From Dillenia suffruticosa (lineage: Eukaryota; Streptophyta; Magnoliopsida; Dilleniales; Dilleniaceae), in contig JAVTVX010000024.1 in the NCBI GenBank assembly GCA_033439265.1, positions 2,108,001-2,172,000 on the forward strand: a stretch of 64,000 nucleotides of DNA, read 5' to 3'. A model generated the notes under the pieces. It ran no database searches and was not told the origin of the DNA. It saw nothing but the letters and a program-made list of their open reading frames with translations. Positions within the stretch are counted from its first letter, which is position 1, and each line of letters opens with the position of its first letter. The position numbers and the translations under genes are program-made. Positions 47,720-59,888 of the stretch are shown piece after piece.

Positions 47720-50700
47720 TTATGTCTCAAAGAGATGAGGATATTGCTTTTTCATAGTATTTTCGAACTCCCAAGTCTCTTCTTCAACCCGATTGTTTTT
47801 CCATTGGACCTTAACAATTGAAACTTGTCTGTTCCGCAATCTCTTGATTTGACGATCAAGAGTAGTCACGGGTTGGACTTTGAAACTCAAGTCTTCCCTT
47901 AGTTCGACTGGTGGAGTCTCTAAAACATGCGAAGAATCCAATAAATATTTCGTTAGCATGAAAATATGGAATACATCGTGGATTTTCTCCAAATCCGGGG
48001 ACAATTCTAGCCGATATGTCACTTTTCCTATCCTCTTGAGGATTTTAAAAAGACCAATATAGCAAGGATTCAATTTTCCCCGCTTCTGGAATTGGATCAC
48101 ACCCTTTCAAGGTGATATCTTCAAAAATATCATGTCTCCAACATCAAACTCCAAAGGTCTTCTTTTTCTGTCAGCGTAGCTCTTTTATCTATCTTAAGCT
48201 GCCTTCATTCTTGCCCGAATCACTTTCACTTCTCTACGGTTACTGCAATTAACTCAACATTTCCAATCTTCCTCTCTCCTACCTCATCTCAACACAATGG
48301 AGTTCTATATTTCCTTCTATATAAAGTCTCATAAGGTGGCATCCCAATACTTGTCTGATAACTATTATTATATGCAAGCTCAATCAACGAGAGGTGCATA
48401 TCCCAACTCCCTTGGAAATCTATCACACATGCCTTAAGCATGTCTTCCAATGTTTGAATTGTGCGTCCGATTGTCCGTCGGTATGAGGGTGGAAAGTCGT
48501 GCTGAACTTCAATTTAATCCCCCAGGCCTCTTGTAGTTTAGGCCAAAATCAAGACGTGAATCAGGAGTCATAGTCGGATACAATCAATACCAGAATCCCG
48601 TGGAGTTTTACAATCTCATCAGTATAGAGTTGGGCCAATTTCTCTAAGGAGTAAGTGTTCTGAATTGGAAAGAAATGAGATAATTTGGTGAGCCGATCTA
48701 CTACCACTCACATAACATTGTGTCAGCTCGGTGTGCGTGGCAATCCCACTACAAAGTCCATGGTGATGTGCTCCTATTTTCACTCAGGTATCGACAGTGG
48801 TTTGTTCGACATTAATTTGTTAGCACACAAGACACCATCCACATACTCGGCTATCTCCTGCTTCAACCCCGACCATCAATAAATTTCCTTGATAGTTCAG
48901 TACATTTTGGTACTCCCGGGATGCATTGCATAAGCCGAAAAATGTGCCTCTTCAAGTATGGCCCTTCAAAGATCATCACTCTTGAGAACACAAATTTGTT
49001 TCCTATCCCGGATATGAAATTCACAACCTTCACTCTTGTGAACCTTCTCTACTACACCCTTTAGTTCCTCATCGGTTGTTTGAAGCTCTTTAATACAATC
49101 CACTAAAGTTGATCGCACTTCAAATTTGGCCAAAAGTGTATCATGTTCATCATTGGCTAACCCAACTCCAAGTGCACGAAATCCTACCAAGCATGAGAGA
49201 AAAGAACTCTCATGAGATGCCGAAGAAGACTTGTGACTTACAGCGTCCGCGACTACATTTGCTTTCCCGAGGTGATAATCTATTACCAAGTCATAGTTCT
49301 TAATTAATTCTAACCACCCCCGTTGCCTCAAATTTAGCTCTTTTTGAATGAACAAGTACTTAAAGCTTTTGTGATCATTGAAGATTTTGCACGTAACCCC
49401 ATGTAAGTAGTGTCGCCATATTTTCAATGCAATTACAATAGCAACTAGCTCCAAATCATGCTTGAGATAATTTAACTCGTACTTCTTCAACTGTCGAGAG
49501 GCATAAACAATTACCTGCTCATTTTGCATCAGCACATAACCTAACCATCGTCAACTAGTATCACTAAATACCACATAATCACACCGTTAGTAGGGAGAGC
49601 AAGGATTGGAGCGGATGTGAGTCTTTCCTTGAGTTCTTCAAAGCTCTCTTCACATTTGTCACCCCGCTCAAATTTGACTTTCTTTCGACTTAAGTTGGAC
49701 GATAAAGCTGTAATCTTGAAGAATCTCTCGACAAACCCCGATAGTATCCTGCCAATCCAAGAAAACTCCTCACCTCGGTGACATTCTTAGGTTGCTCCCA
49801 CTTCAATATAGCTTCCACTTTCCTCGGATCAACAAATATCTTATCCCCGGATACCACAGGAGCATTTGTCAATCCAAAGGGCATTTCCATAAACTCATAG
49901 TGGCTATATCGAGATCTAAATGCAGTGTTATGAATATCATCATCCTTTATCCTTAATTGATGATATCCGGACCTTAAATCTATCTTAGAGAACACTAACG
50001 CCACTTGGAGTTGATCAAACAAATCATCAATCTTTGGCAAGAGTTATTTATTCTTGATTGTCATTTTATTTAGCTACCGATAGTTGATACACAATTGGAA
50101 AGTGTCATCCCTCTTCTTCATGAATAAAACTGAAACACCCCAGGGTGAGGTATTCGGTTGAATAAACCCCTTGTCTAATAACTCTTAGAGCTAGACCTTC
50201 AATTCTTTCGACTCTGCAAGTGTCATCCTATACAGAGAGATTGAGATTGGAACTATACCAGTAACCAAATCAATGGCAAATTCAAACTCCCGGATTGGAG
50301 ACAAACCGGGCAACTCATCTGGAAAGACATCCGGAAACTCATTCACCACCGGAACATCCTTCAAGTTGGGACCCTCAACTGTGGTGTCAATGATGTGTGC
50401 AATGTAAGCTTCATATCCCTTATGTACTAACTTCCTTGCCTCCATAGCCGAGATCACACAACTCGACAAAACCCGTCACTCACAAGCAAATACTACTATC
50501 GGACACCCCGACCTTCGGAATTCCACCTATTTCATGAAACAATCAACTGAAACCCGACGAAAATGTGACCAATCCATACCAAAGATGGCGTCAAAATTTA
50601 CCATTTCTAATGGTATCAAGTCTGCCTAAAGAGTAGCTTCCCCAATCACCACATCACAACCCTTGTACACCGTGTTCCTAACCAACTGCTCACCCAATGG

Positions 50701-50835
50701 AGTGATCACTAATAATTTTTCATCAAGGGGACTCAAGGGTCTATCAACATGTTTAGCAAACACCATACTCAGAAAAAAATTATTAGCATCCGTATCAATA
50801 AGCACATGAGCATCAACATCAAAGATTTTCATCAT
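47720..50835 (-). pseudogene. Degenerate pol: protease, RT, RNase H, integrase
   Basis: Open pieces in order: 50835-50626 protease, active-site region LIDTDAN where D-S/T-G-A is usual, so the Gly is lost; 50469-50191 linker (NEFPDVFPDELPGL); 50040-49690 RT ([22 protein letters not shown]), which then jumps in frame to VVSGDKI so the block carrying the catalytic F-x-D-D motif is absent; 49535-48966 RNase H ([30 protein letters not shown]); 48100-47720 integrase C-terminus with chromodomain-like end. The core integrase region (about 48100-48960) is interrupted by stops. Confidence 0.85.
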
Positions 50836-51307
50836 ACCTATTTAATGTAAATCATCAAGCAATTATTAGTAAATTTTCAAAATACATACCCTATACATGA
50901 CTTCCCCCAATATCGTGGCATTACACCACTATCATAAGTACACCATATGTTTTCCTACGCAAAGGATCTCTACTTCTACATATGATTTTTAACACCATAC
51001 TAATACACGTATGCATATACATAAGATTTTAGAACTTACGGTTCTAGGCTTAAAGACGATTATGGATCTGTAGAATTTAATACCCTTTAACTCCAAACTA
51101 GCCATGAATAAAACAAATAAAAAAAAATTCGATTGCTGTCGACTAATCACTCAACCAGTGATGCTCACTCAAAGAATTTTACGGGTTAACTACTTGATGA
51201 CATATTCCTAACTCAATCATCATCAATCATAGAGTACTTATATTATCAATTTCAAATAACCAAGGGAAAGATTAGGGGGAGGTACCTATGACCACGTCTG
51301 GATTGGC

Positions 51308-52663
51308 CTAAGCTTCCTCATTTGTCATGACATAAATTCTCGTCTGAGTTCTTAGTTGAGAACGTTGGGAAGGAATAGTCACCGTGTTGCTCTCGGTCCC
51401 TGTCCGTGGAGCAGTATTTGTCGAATGAGTGAGGATATTGGTTTGGCAAGCCCTAGATCCGCTAAGTAGATTCTGACCAGGTTGGCTTCTTTGTTTGCTC
51501 ATTCCTAACTCTGGGCAATTGTTACGAAAATGACCTTTCTTCCCACATTGATAACATCTCCACGACTCCCTACATAACCCAAAGTGAAGCTTCTTGCAAT
51601 TTGGGCAACAGTCCTTTCTCTCCGCCGACTTACTCCCAGAGGCGGCATTAGCTGTGGGAGCACCAAATTGAGGTGGTCGTTGGCCTTGTGGAGAGCCAAC
51701 GGATCTAGAGATGGACGCGCCACCATAGGAGCCTGAGCTCCTACTCTTCTTGAAGTTTTGCTCTGATGCAAATCCGAACTTCTTTTTTTTTCCTTGTTCG
51801 TCTCTCACCTTCCCCATTTCTTCTACAATTTGCTCAGCCCTCAAAGCCAACTCCAAAACATCTTGAAAGGACTGAGCCTTGGTCACCAACATCTTCTCTC
51901 GAATGTTCAAGTTCAAGCCATCCTCGAACTTGAATCGCATGTAATCCTCGGATATCATATCCGGAACAACAGAGGACAATCTCCTCAACTCAGTCTCGTA
52001 CTCCGTCACCGTCTTATTGCCTTGACGGAGATAGAGAAACTCTTTCCTCATCAAGTCCCGATGAAACCGAGTATAATATTTCTCATCGAATTCTCGAAGG
52101 AATTTGCTCCAAGTGATTGGTGCCGGCGACCTCTCTCTCAAATTATCCCACCACGCACGGGCATCTTCATCCAAGAGATTCACAGCCACCATGAGTTTCC
52201 TCTCATCATCAAGTCCCATATCGACCACCACTTCTTGGATACGGTTGACCCAACTTTTGGCTATCGTGGCATCACAAGTTCCCAAGAAGGTGCCACATCC
52301 TAATAGCCGAGCTTCCTTAAGCAGTTTAGATAACTCAACAATTGGTCGGGTGACCGGTGTAGCAATGGAAGTGGGAGGGACCACTGGTGCTGCCGAAGGA
52401 GTCGGTGGGACGACCGGAGTTGGTGGGACGACCGGAGTAGGTGGAGGTGGAACCGATGCTTGAGGTGGAGCTTGCATTTGAGCACCATAAGCCATCCACC
52501 ACTCCATCACTTGTTGGAGTGCATCAAACGGTGGGGCTAGAATCCCGGTTGGAGCCGGATGAGTGGGAGCCGAAGGAGGCACATATGAAGACGATGCGGT
52601 GTCTGGTTGAGAAGATGGTGGAGGAATCCCATTAATATTCCTCATTCTTCGTCGGGGAGGCAT
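51308..52663 (-). CDS. Retrotransposon gag polyprotein
   Basis: Open 451-codon frame. It has a basic start (MPPRRRMRN), a Pro-rich linker with repeated TPVVPP, the retrotransposon gag core (AWWDNLRERSPAPITWSKFL, EFLYLRQGNKTVTEYE), and a nucleocapsid zinc knuckle CYQCGKKGHFRNNC preceded by CPNCKKLHFGLC. It starts about 240 bp inside the 5' LTR. Being open, it is the best-preserved part of the element. Confidence 0.9.
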   Translation of the reverse strand: MPPRRRMRNINGIPPPSSQPDTASSSYVPPSAPTHPAPTGILAPPFDALQQVMEWWMAYGAQMQAPPQASVPPPPTPVVPPTPVVPPTPSAAPVVPPTSIATPVTRPIVELSKLLKEARLLGCGTFLGTCDATIAKSWVNRIQEVVVDMGLDDERKLMVAVNLLDEDARAWWDNLRERSPAPITWSKFLREFDEKYYTRFHRDLMRKEFLYLRQGNKTVTEYETELRRLSSVVPDMISEDYMRFKFEDGLNLNIREKMLVTKAQSFQDVLELALRAEQIVEEMGKVRDEQGKKKKFGFASEQNFKKSRSSGSYGGASISRSVGSPQGQRPPQFGAPTANAASGSKSAERKDCCPNCKKLHFGLCRESWRCYQCGKKGHFRNNCPELGMSKQRSQPGQNLLSGSRACQTNILTHSTNTAPRTGTESNTVTIPSQRSQLRTQTRIYVMTNEEA

Positions 52664-52882
52664 TGTAATTCTACAAAATAGAAGTTGTGTTTAGTATGTA
52701 AGATTAGGTGAAAAGCCAAATACCTAACCCCCTAAAAATAATGAACTCAACTTCCTAAGACCCATAGGAGGCATTTTTAAAATACTTTGAAGATTTAAAT
52801 TTTAAAATAATTTAAAAACAATTGAGAACTTTTGAAAATATATGAAAAACCTCTCACTTTTTTTTCTTACAAAACAAGAGCC

Positions 52883-52899
52883 TAAACTCTGATATCAAT
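52883..52899 (-). other. Primer-binding site (tRNA-Met type, diverged)
   Basis: Directly inside the 5' LTR the minus strand reads TTGATATCAGAGTTTAG. This resembles the TGGTATCAGAGC initiator-tRNA-Met primer site of plant LTR elements, with a few substitutions. Confidence 0.7.
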
Positions 52900-52904
52900 A
52901 AAAT

Positions 52905-55168
52905 TGTCATACTTCGACGCTCCGACCCTCAGATAGAGTACGCGATAACGGCTGCGTTACCCCCAAAATAAAGTAAATCTAACCCGTACACCAAGATACC
53001 GCAAGGCATTCAAAGATATCCACTCATTTTCCCAAAAAAAAAAAAAAAAAAAAAAAAAAATCAACAAGCTCCAATAAATCAGCATGCATTCATTACACAG
53101 ACGAAAGACCAACCCGATCCATGCCTATTTAAAGCATACATGCATAAAGTCATCCCAACCATCTATAAACCAATCACATGCATAAGGCCAACCTGGCCAT
53201 CAATATCGAATCACATATACCAAAAATAAAATAAGTCCCTATTCAGGGGATTCAAATCAAATCCAACAAAAACAAATTGTCAAGTAAAACTTTTGAGAAA
53301 GTAGAAAGAAGTAAGATCCTCAATGTAAGTTCATATAACCCAATAGAATTCAATTATCAAGAAAAATCAAAATATAATCCCAAATACAGTTTTCAAAATA
53401 GTCACTAGCATTCACCTCCACTTGGGCGTACTAACACTTCAAGAGAATCAAAAGTTGACACCCGAAAGAGTTCTCAAAATATTTTCCGTCCGGTTAAAGA
53501 TAAAAATTAACTTCCAAGCTAAATGTTCTCTGTAAAAATGAAATGAGAGGAATGAGTATAAACAATATTTAGTGAATAGAATAATATGCTATGCAATGAA
53601 TAGGGGATTAAGTGTGGATATATCTAATAATATTCCAAAAAAAACATTTTCATCATATTCAATTTCATAAATATTCTGTATAAATGTCAAGATTTTCTGG
53701 CCAAATCTAGATATCAAAACAAAATAAGTTTTATGCAACCACGTCATATCATGGTTTTCAAACAAAGAAAGGGGATTGCAAAAAATATTTTGTATGATAA
53801 TGGTCTATCACAACCAATAACAAATCCACCAAGGGGTTTTCATGCATTTCACATTTATCAAGTGCTCCTAACCTTGGCGTTGGCTCGAGACCTCCCTGGC
53901 AATACAACCAAGTTAGCCCGATAAGACAAAAGAGGCGTCTCCCGGGCTCAACTAGCCTCTCTATCTAATAAAACCCCAACCACGTTACCCCGTCGAGTCA
54001 TACCGTAATAGGAAATTATTATAGCCACTAATAGGGGTTCAGGCTCACATCCTAAGTCAATAAATATATCATTCCATATTTAACCAATATAACAAATGTG
54101 TCAAATTTCATTCAACGATTTTTCAAATCAACTCATAATCAACACATCCCATAAAACATGACACATTATCTATTTACAACAATTTGGATAGATAACTGTA
54201 TCAAATTTATATATAAGGACAATCCACACACAAAACATTTCAAAATTCAATTTAAAATCATTTAAAAAAAATCAAATAAAATATTTTACTCATTTAGAAC
54301 ATAACATAAAATCCACTCATTTCTTGGAAGAGTCAACACTCCCAATCTACAATTCAAAATTAATTTAATTCTTCTAAAACTTTCAATTGCCTCAACCTAA
54401 AATAATAAATACCACTTCATCATTAATCATAAATTACATTTGGGGTTAGTTGATTTTGATTTTTTCCCCCCTAATTTTCCTAACTCTACATTTCCAATAT
54501 TATCAAAACTATGTTTAAATTCTTCTAATAAATATCATAGATCCAGGGAAACAATTTTTTTATTGAACATTTTCCTCAATTTTATCATTATACAAATCCT
54601 AGAGCTACTCCCCTAAGCTTAATCCTTCCAATCTCATCATAATAATTCAAATATATGATAAAGTAACTCCAATCTAGATAAGAGCAGGAGATTACCTCAA
54701 ATGGAGTCACCAATTTTGTTCTCAAGTTGAGTTACACCAAAACTCTAAATTTTCTCTCCCTACAAAATTACAAATTTCCAACATAAGTAGAAATTTCATG
54801 CATGAACAACACAAATATAAGTTAAGAGAAAAAATTTACCTCCATGGGGACCACCAATTTCATCCTTTGTTGTGTCACTCCAAACCCTAGTTTTTTTTCT
54901 CTCTAAAAAAACTTGAATCTCCCCATATATTCAACATTCTAGGGATTTATCGAAAAATTTGGAGTTTAAATCTATGAGTATTTGAAAAAATTTGATCAAA
55001 TTTGGTTGGAGATTAGAGAGGGAGGAACAGAGAGGCCGAGAGAGAAGAAGGGTCTCGAGTGGGAAAAAGAGAGCGAGGGAGGGAGGAAGAATGGTTTTTT
55101 TTTATTATTTTGACTTTTTCCCTTTTTTTCTTTCTTCTTTTTTTTTTCTTGTCTTTTTCGGCTTTTCA
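52905..55168 (-). repeat. 5' LTR (right copy)
   Basis: About 2264 bp, partner of 45441-47670. It has a roughly 50-base extra or replaced stretch near 53970-54050 relative to the left copy. The outer end reads CTTTTCA and is followed by the GCTAA duplication. Confidence 0.9.
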
Positions 55169-55951
55169 GCTAAAATCAACTTTCCAGTTGGAAAAGCTAA
55201 TCAAGCTGAGAACCATCAACCTTTCATAAGAATAGCGTTCTATTTCTTAGAAAACAACAGCAAAAAGGGGGGGGAGTTTCCATGATTTAGATTATTCTAG
55301 AACTCATTGACAACAAATGTCAATCAACAGAGCCCACAAAGAGCATTATAAAGCAACTTACAGATATGGGTTTAGATGATTCAAGGTTTTACCTCTCTTT
55401 AAAACCTGTGCAGAACATGTATCACCTGGTACTGCAGGCACCAAGAAATCCTAGCAGAGGGTTTCACTTTCAACTGTCAAAAGAGGGAAATATGATCCTA
55501 GCTTTTCTTGACTCAAACAAGGTATTGTTAAGCCTTCAAAGAATCCTAGTAATCATTTTATAGGTTAATGCCCAATTTTTTCTGAAAAATATAATAAGAG
55601 GATAGACATGCGAAGCCAAAAAAAAAATGCTAGTAAGTAACAAATCAGTTTTTGTTTCCTTTTTTTGATAGCAAACAAAATTAGTTTAATCCAACACCAT
55701 AAGACAGTTAGGGGGGAGAGAGAGAGAGAAAGAGGAACTAACCCTTCAGTGTAGTCAGCTTGCAGGAGATCAAGATATGTATCCCACTTGTTTCCGATCA
55801 CCTACAAACCGATGGAACTCAGAAGTAATATTCAACAAGGCACTAAACCCTAAAATCGAAAAAAAAAAAAAAGAACCCAACGAATGTTGCTATTGGATTG
55901 TGTATCAATACATACCTTGCCGCGGGCGAAACAACGGACAGGTATAATCAT

Positions 55952-57450
55952 CTTCTCCGGTCTTGATTCTTTTGAGAGAGAGCGAAACAGGGAGAGATAG
56001 AGAGAGCTGATTAAAAAGAGAAAGAAGAGGGTCTAGAGTTTTCCCAAGGTCTCGTGAAGAATTTATTGGGCTGAGGATAGTTTGGGCCATCTTGTCAATA
56101 CCCGACCCAAATAAGACAGAAAGCCTCAAATCCTCAAAGCCCATCCACATGGCCCACCATCCCCAACTATTTTTTTTTTCTTTTTTTTTATCCATCCCCC
56201 CCGCCCTCCCGCGGGGCCTGACAACATGCAAAAATACCCACCTGATTTTCAAGTTTGGCAACTTTTATTTCAAAACTAGCAAATAGCACTCAATAATCAA
56301 TTTAATTTCCCAAATCACCCCATCCATTCATTGTTCTTTATTTAAATTGTGCAATTAATTTTTTTTCTGTTATAGTCAATTACATCAAAATCAATGAATT
56401 TTGGCGATCACTTGAGATTTAAGATCAAGAATTTTGAAGATACTTGAAAAATTAAAAAGAATCATCTGTTAGAGAATTATTGAGTTTGAGATTCGGAGGT
56501 CAGCGCAAATAGAGGGCATGGGACTTAAGACACTGTAGCACTAAGGTAAGTGACCAAAAATGGAGAACTCTGCCAAGATAAAACCCCAGAGACCTAGTTG
56601 CAAAAGAGGCAAATCAAAATGGGTGTTTTGCTGTTTCCTTTTTTTCTCTTTTCTCAAGTCTCAATGGGTTGAGGCTCCTAATAAACCAAGAATATAAGAA
56701 GTGAAAAAAGAAAGGGGGGGGGGAACTTTGCATTTACCACCAAAACAGCTTGTCCTGTTTCTTTAGATAATCTACCAATAGAAACACAAAAAACCACATT
56801 ATGTATATAATATTAAATCCATTACCATAATAACCATTTTACTCGCATTTATAAACAATGACTTTATGAAAATCACAATCAACTTCATGAAGAAAATCTT
56901 GTGCTAAATGAGAATAATATAGGTGAAATGTACAAAATAGAGTATTTTAGGAGGAGAGTAGAGGGGGGAAAAGAACATATAGAAATGGCCTTCATTTGCC
57001 TTAATGGGGCCTCTCCCAAATACCCCTTCTTCATAAAAACCTTTGATTCTATAATCTTGTCCTAGCTAACAATCATTACCATTACCGTTCACAAAATGCA
57101 GATTGCAGATCCTTCTCTACCTAGACTTCCCACGGCCATTAAATCATGGTGCTCCTAACGTCAGATGCTACACTGTCGTAATACATGATGATGAAACATG
57201 ATCCATTTTGCTTGGCTGTGTCCAGACCGATTGCCTTCTTCAGCTTATAGTTTCCGTGGGGTTGCTCATCTTTGCCTTCATTCTACATTCTATGGAAGAT
57301 GTTAATACCTTGAATCTGATTTCTCATTCCTGCTTTATTCTGTGCAAAATGGATCGACCTTGTCCACCAATGTAAGACAGTATGAGCAAATGGGGCAAAC
57401 CGAGCAAGGATTCTCCCATTTTCCTAATTTTCTTTCCCTAAAAGAGCTCA
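55952..57450. other. RPB10-like 5' flank and intergenic region
   Basis: The first 150 bases include the presumed 5' UTR and promoter of the RPB10-like gene, with GA-rich sequence at about 55975-56030 and words shared with 59945-60120. The remainder has no supportable gene; it ends in the 3' UTR of RBM48. Confidence 0.6.
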
Positions 57451-57696
57451 TTAGATTCTTCTCCTATTGTCCACTCGAGGTTTCTTGGATGCAGCCCCCA
57501 TATCTACATTGTTACTGCTTGACTGTATCTGAAATACAAACATAATGAATCTTAATTTCCACATTTATTTTAAGGAAAAGTGTTTTAAAAAAAAGAAAAA
57601 AAATTGTAAAGAAGTGCATACTTTATGTAGCTTCTCTCTGACAAACTTGACCGTCTGATTCATCGAAGGGGATGTGAAATAATCCTGACATCATAT

Positions 57697-57741
<45 letters not shown>

Positions 57742-59273
57742 ATTTGTTTGTTAGATGCCATATACACTTAAAAGGTCATCCAATATGCACTATGCATCTC
57801 ACTGAGTCAGTCACTCATATTCAGTACAAGGAAATCGCCTACACCCCCCCCCCCCTTAAAAAAAAGCAGAAAAGTACTAAAGACCTTGCTCTCTGACTTC
57901 TGACTGATCCCCTGGCATTAGATTGTTTAAAAGGTGAGAAAAAAATCTATCAGTTTCGCAGAGAAACTAAATGTATGGTTTATAAATTGCCTTGGGGAAT
58001 TTCTAGTCACAAGGAAGAATAAGTAGGAAACAACATCATGATCAAGACCTCATCAGATGAAATCCTTGAGATGGGATTGGGTGAAATATGCACCGCATTG
58101 CTTTGTTGAGAAATATGCTCCAATCCGCTAGATGACCTATTAAAAGCAAATCAAATATCAAAGTCCTCAACATTCCATAAAAAGCTATCAGTCAAAATAA
58201 GAACTGAAACTATGAGCAAGAGAACAAGCCACTTTTGGCAACTATTTATCTGGTAGGAAGCATACCCAGCACTCCTTGAAGTTGTGGCCAATGAAGTCTC
58301 ACTCACAGCAACAGGATGATGGCTTGTGGGTCCTCTGGATCTTCCAGCTGCATTGAACATGTTTCAGACATAAGAAGGTGACATTTTCAACTCAAAGAGT
58401 ACTCATCCAGTTTGCATGTGCTATATGAATTACGTTTTAGCCGTGCCAAAACTTCCCTCCTCCTGCCTTCTAACTTCTCTTTTGTGTCAGACAAGCTCTC
58501 AAAATGAGGAGCATAGGATACCTGCAGTCGATTTCCAAGGAAAACAAACTCATCTAGTTTCCGTTTTGCAAACCTACACCATGTGGAAACAAAAATATTA
58601 ATATCAAGCACTTCAAAAGTCAAAGGGTGCATGCCATAGTTATTGCATCCGAATAAAATCCTAAGCGCCGGCATTCAAGGACTAAATGCCTACATTAAAC
58701 AATCTAACGATTAAAGTTTTTGATAACTAAAAATTACAAACATATCAAGCATCGAAATTAGTTACCTAGCATTGTTCACAAAACGAAATTTAATCCAGTA
58801 AACATCAGTAAATGGTTCACAGTCCTCTGCATCCATGGGTTTGCACCTGCAAAATGGAAATAAAGAGCATCAAGCAGCCTGTTCAAACTAAACCCGCAGG
58901 GAGGGGGGAAAAAGAAGAAGAAGACGACAAAAATGTATAATTTGAAAGCAAATTGTCACAACAAATTCTTTAAAATCTATAAACACAGACTCTAAGAGTG
59001 CGACAGGAAGATGCTTGAAGACACTCACTCTTCTATCTCTCCATAGGAAGAGAATAATCTTAACAAATCATCACCACATCCCAGTGCTGGTACGTTCCGT
59101 ACCACCAAATACCTGCGGACACACCCATAGCCCAGAGTGGAAACATCAAAATCTGACAAATAATTGCTAAGAAGAACATTAAAAATATAATTAATGATTG
59201 AACAAATGAACCTGGACTCATCACAAACAGTGTAAACACGAACAGCAACAGGCTCGTCTCTGTTTTGAGGCAT
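57451..59273 (-). CDS. RBM48: RNA-binding protein 48 (RBM48), minor spliceosome factor
   Basis: RBM48 is an RRM protein that, with ARMC7, associates with the 5' cap of U6atac and is needed for U12-type intron splicing. Exons (high to low): 59273-59212, 59112-59029, 58846-58766, 58573-58434, 58347-58266, 58136-58049, 57684-57622, 57528-57451. All junctions keep frame and give 225 aa. Visible parts: MPQNRDEPVAVRVYTVCDES, an RRM at about 20-105 (YLVVRNVPALGCG, FSSYGEIEE, DAEDCEPFTDVYWIKF), then LDEFVFLGNRLQVSYAPHFE, a basic KLEGRRREVLARL helix, and a basic end (KKPRVDNRRRI). The first half is highly conserved in the family; the second half is low complexity. No damage is seen. Confidence 0.92.
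57701..57739 (+). repeat. (GA)n microsatellite in an RBM48 intron
   Basis: GA run of about 39 bases within 17 bases of the 3' splice site of the exon 57684-57622. On the transcribed strand it forms a long CT tract that could serve as the polypyrimidine tract. Confidence 0.9.
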
Positions 59274-59829
59274 GTTCTTTACCAGTTAATGTTATAGCCC
59301 TCACATTTCAATTAGGCTGCATCCACCAACCAAGAACTGGTGAAAATTCTGCAAAACATGGAACCGGTTTTGATTCCATCCCATGCTTCACTAAAATTAA
59401 TAAAAAACAAAATCTGGAATTACAATTTCAATTGTCTAAAAGATTGCTCTGTCAAACAATCATGCTTAATCTTCAACACACATGCTAGTGAAAAAATGAC
59501 AGTGTCTGATCCTCATTGTAGTTAATGAGAAGTGAAAAGAACATATTTGGCTACCGAGAATCATAATCTTGTTGGATTCAAGCTAATCCTTATTATTAGC
59601 CTTTGCATATGAATTGTCCCTGTCCAATGTCAAAGTCTCTTATCAAGCCCTTTCTGCACATAGAGTGTTTGTTGAATTGTATGTGACAAACAGACTTAAT
59701 ATAATTGTAATAATTAGGTTTTGTCAATTTCTTGCTCATCATGACTCACCTAATCCTAGAAACAATTAAATCCTTCTGAAAATTTATTTTTAGTCAATCA
59801 ACAGACCGCTCTAAGAGAATTATAAGTCA

Positions 59830-59833
<4 letters not shown>

Positions 59834-59872
<39 letters not shown>
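59834..59872 (+). repeat. (GA)n microsatellite beside the RPB10 fragment
   Basis: GA run of about 39 bases in the position corresponding to the shorter GA tract at 55718-55735 near RPB10 exon 2. Confidence 0.95.
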
Positions 59873-59875
<3 letters not shown>

Positions 59876-59888
59876 ACCCTTTCGTGTA

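Larger units (their letters stand above)
45436..55173 (-). mobile_element. Complete-ended Ty3/gypsy LTR retrotransposon in RPB10 intron 2
   Basis: The element body is 45441-55168 (about 9.7 kb), flanked by the 5-bp target-site duplication GCTAA (45436-45440 and 55169-55173). Both LTRs begin TG and end CA on the + strand. Coding order on the minus strand is gag, protease, RT, RNase H, integrase, which defines Ty3/gypsy. The integrase end has a chromodomain-like VKVQW...EEETWE segment. With 2.2-kb LTRs this suggests a Tekay/Del-like chromovirus; the clade is inferred. Visible LTR differences, a degenerate protease and an RT deletion show it is old and not autonomous. Confidence 0.9.
43797..55951 (-). 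pseudogene. RPB10: RNA polymerase I/II/III subunit RPABC5 (RPB10)-like gene with damaged zinc site
   Basis: RPB10 is a small zinc-binding subunit common to the nuclear RNA polymerases. Exons (high to low): 55951-55916, 55801-55743, 44013-43901, 43822-43797. They give an open 77-aa frame; the usual length is about 70. Recognisable parts: [55 protein letters not shown] and ALEKSD. Three oddities are seen. The second Cys of the N-terminal CxxC zinc pair is Arg (CFARGK). The invariant CCRR is CCRG, with the next positions also changed. An exact 18-bp tandem duplication (43942-43977) adds six residues at the same place. Intron 2 is about 11.7 kb and contains an LTR retrotransposon in the same orientation. 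No stop or frameshift is present, so it could still be expressed, but loss of a zinc ligand suggests a decaying paralogue. Confidence 0.8.

Noticed and set aside
52300-52303. Open frames antisense to gag (for example 51794-52303 on the + strand)
   Set aside because: They mirror the constrained gag frame; the minus-strand gag with its zinc knuckle explains the open sequence.
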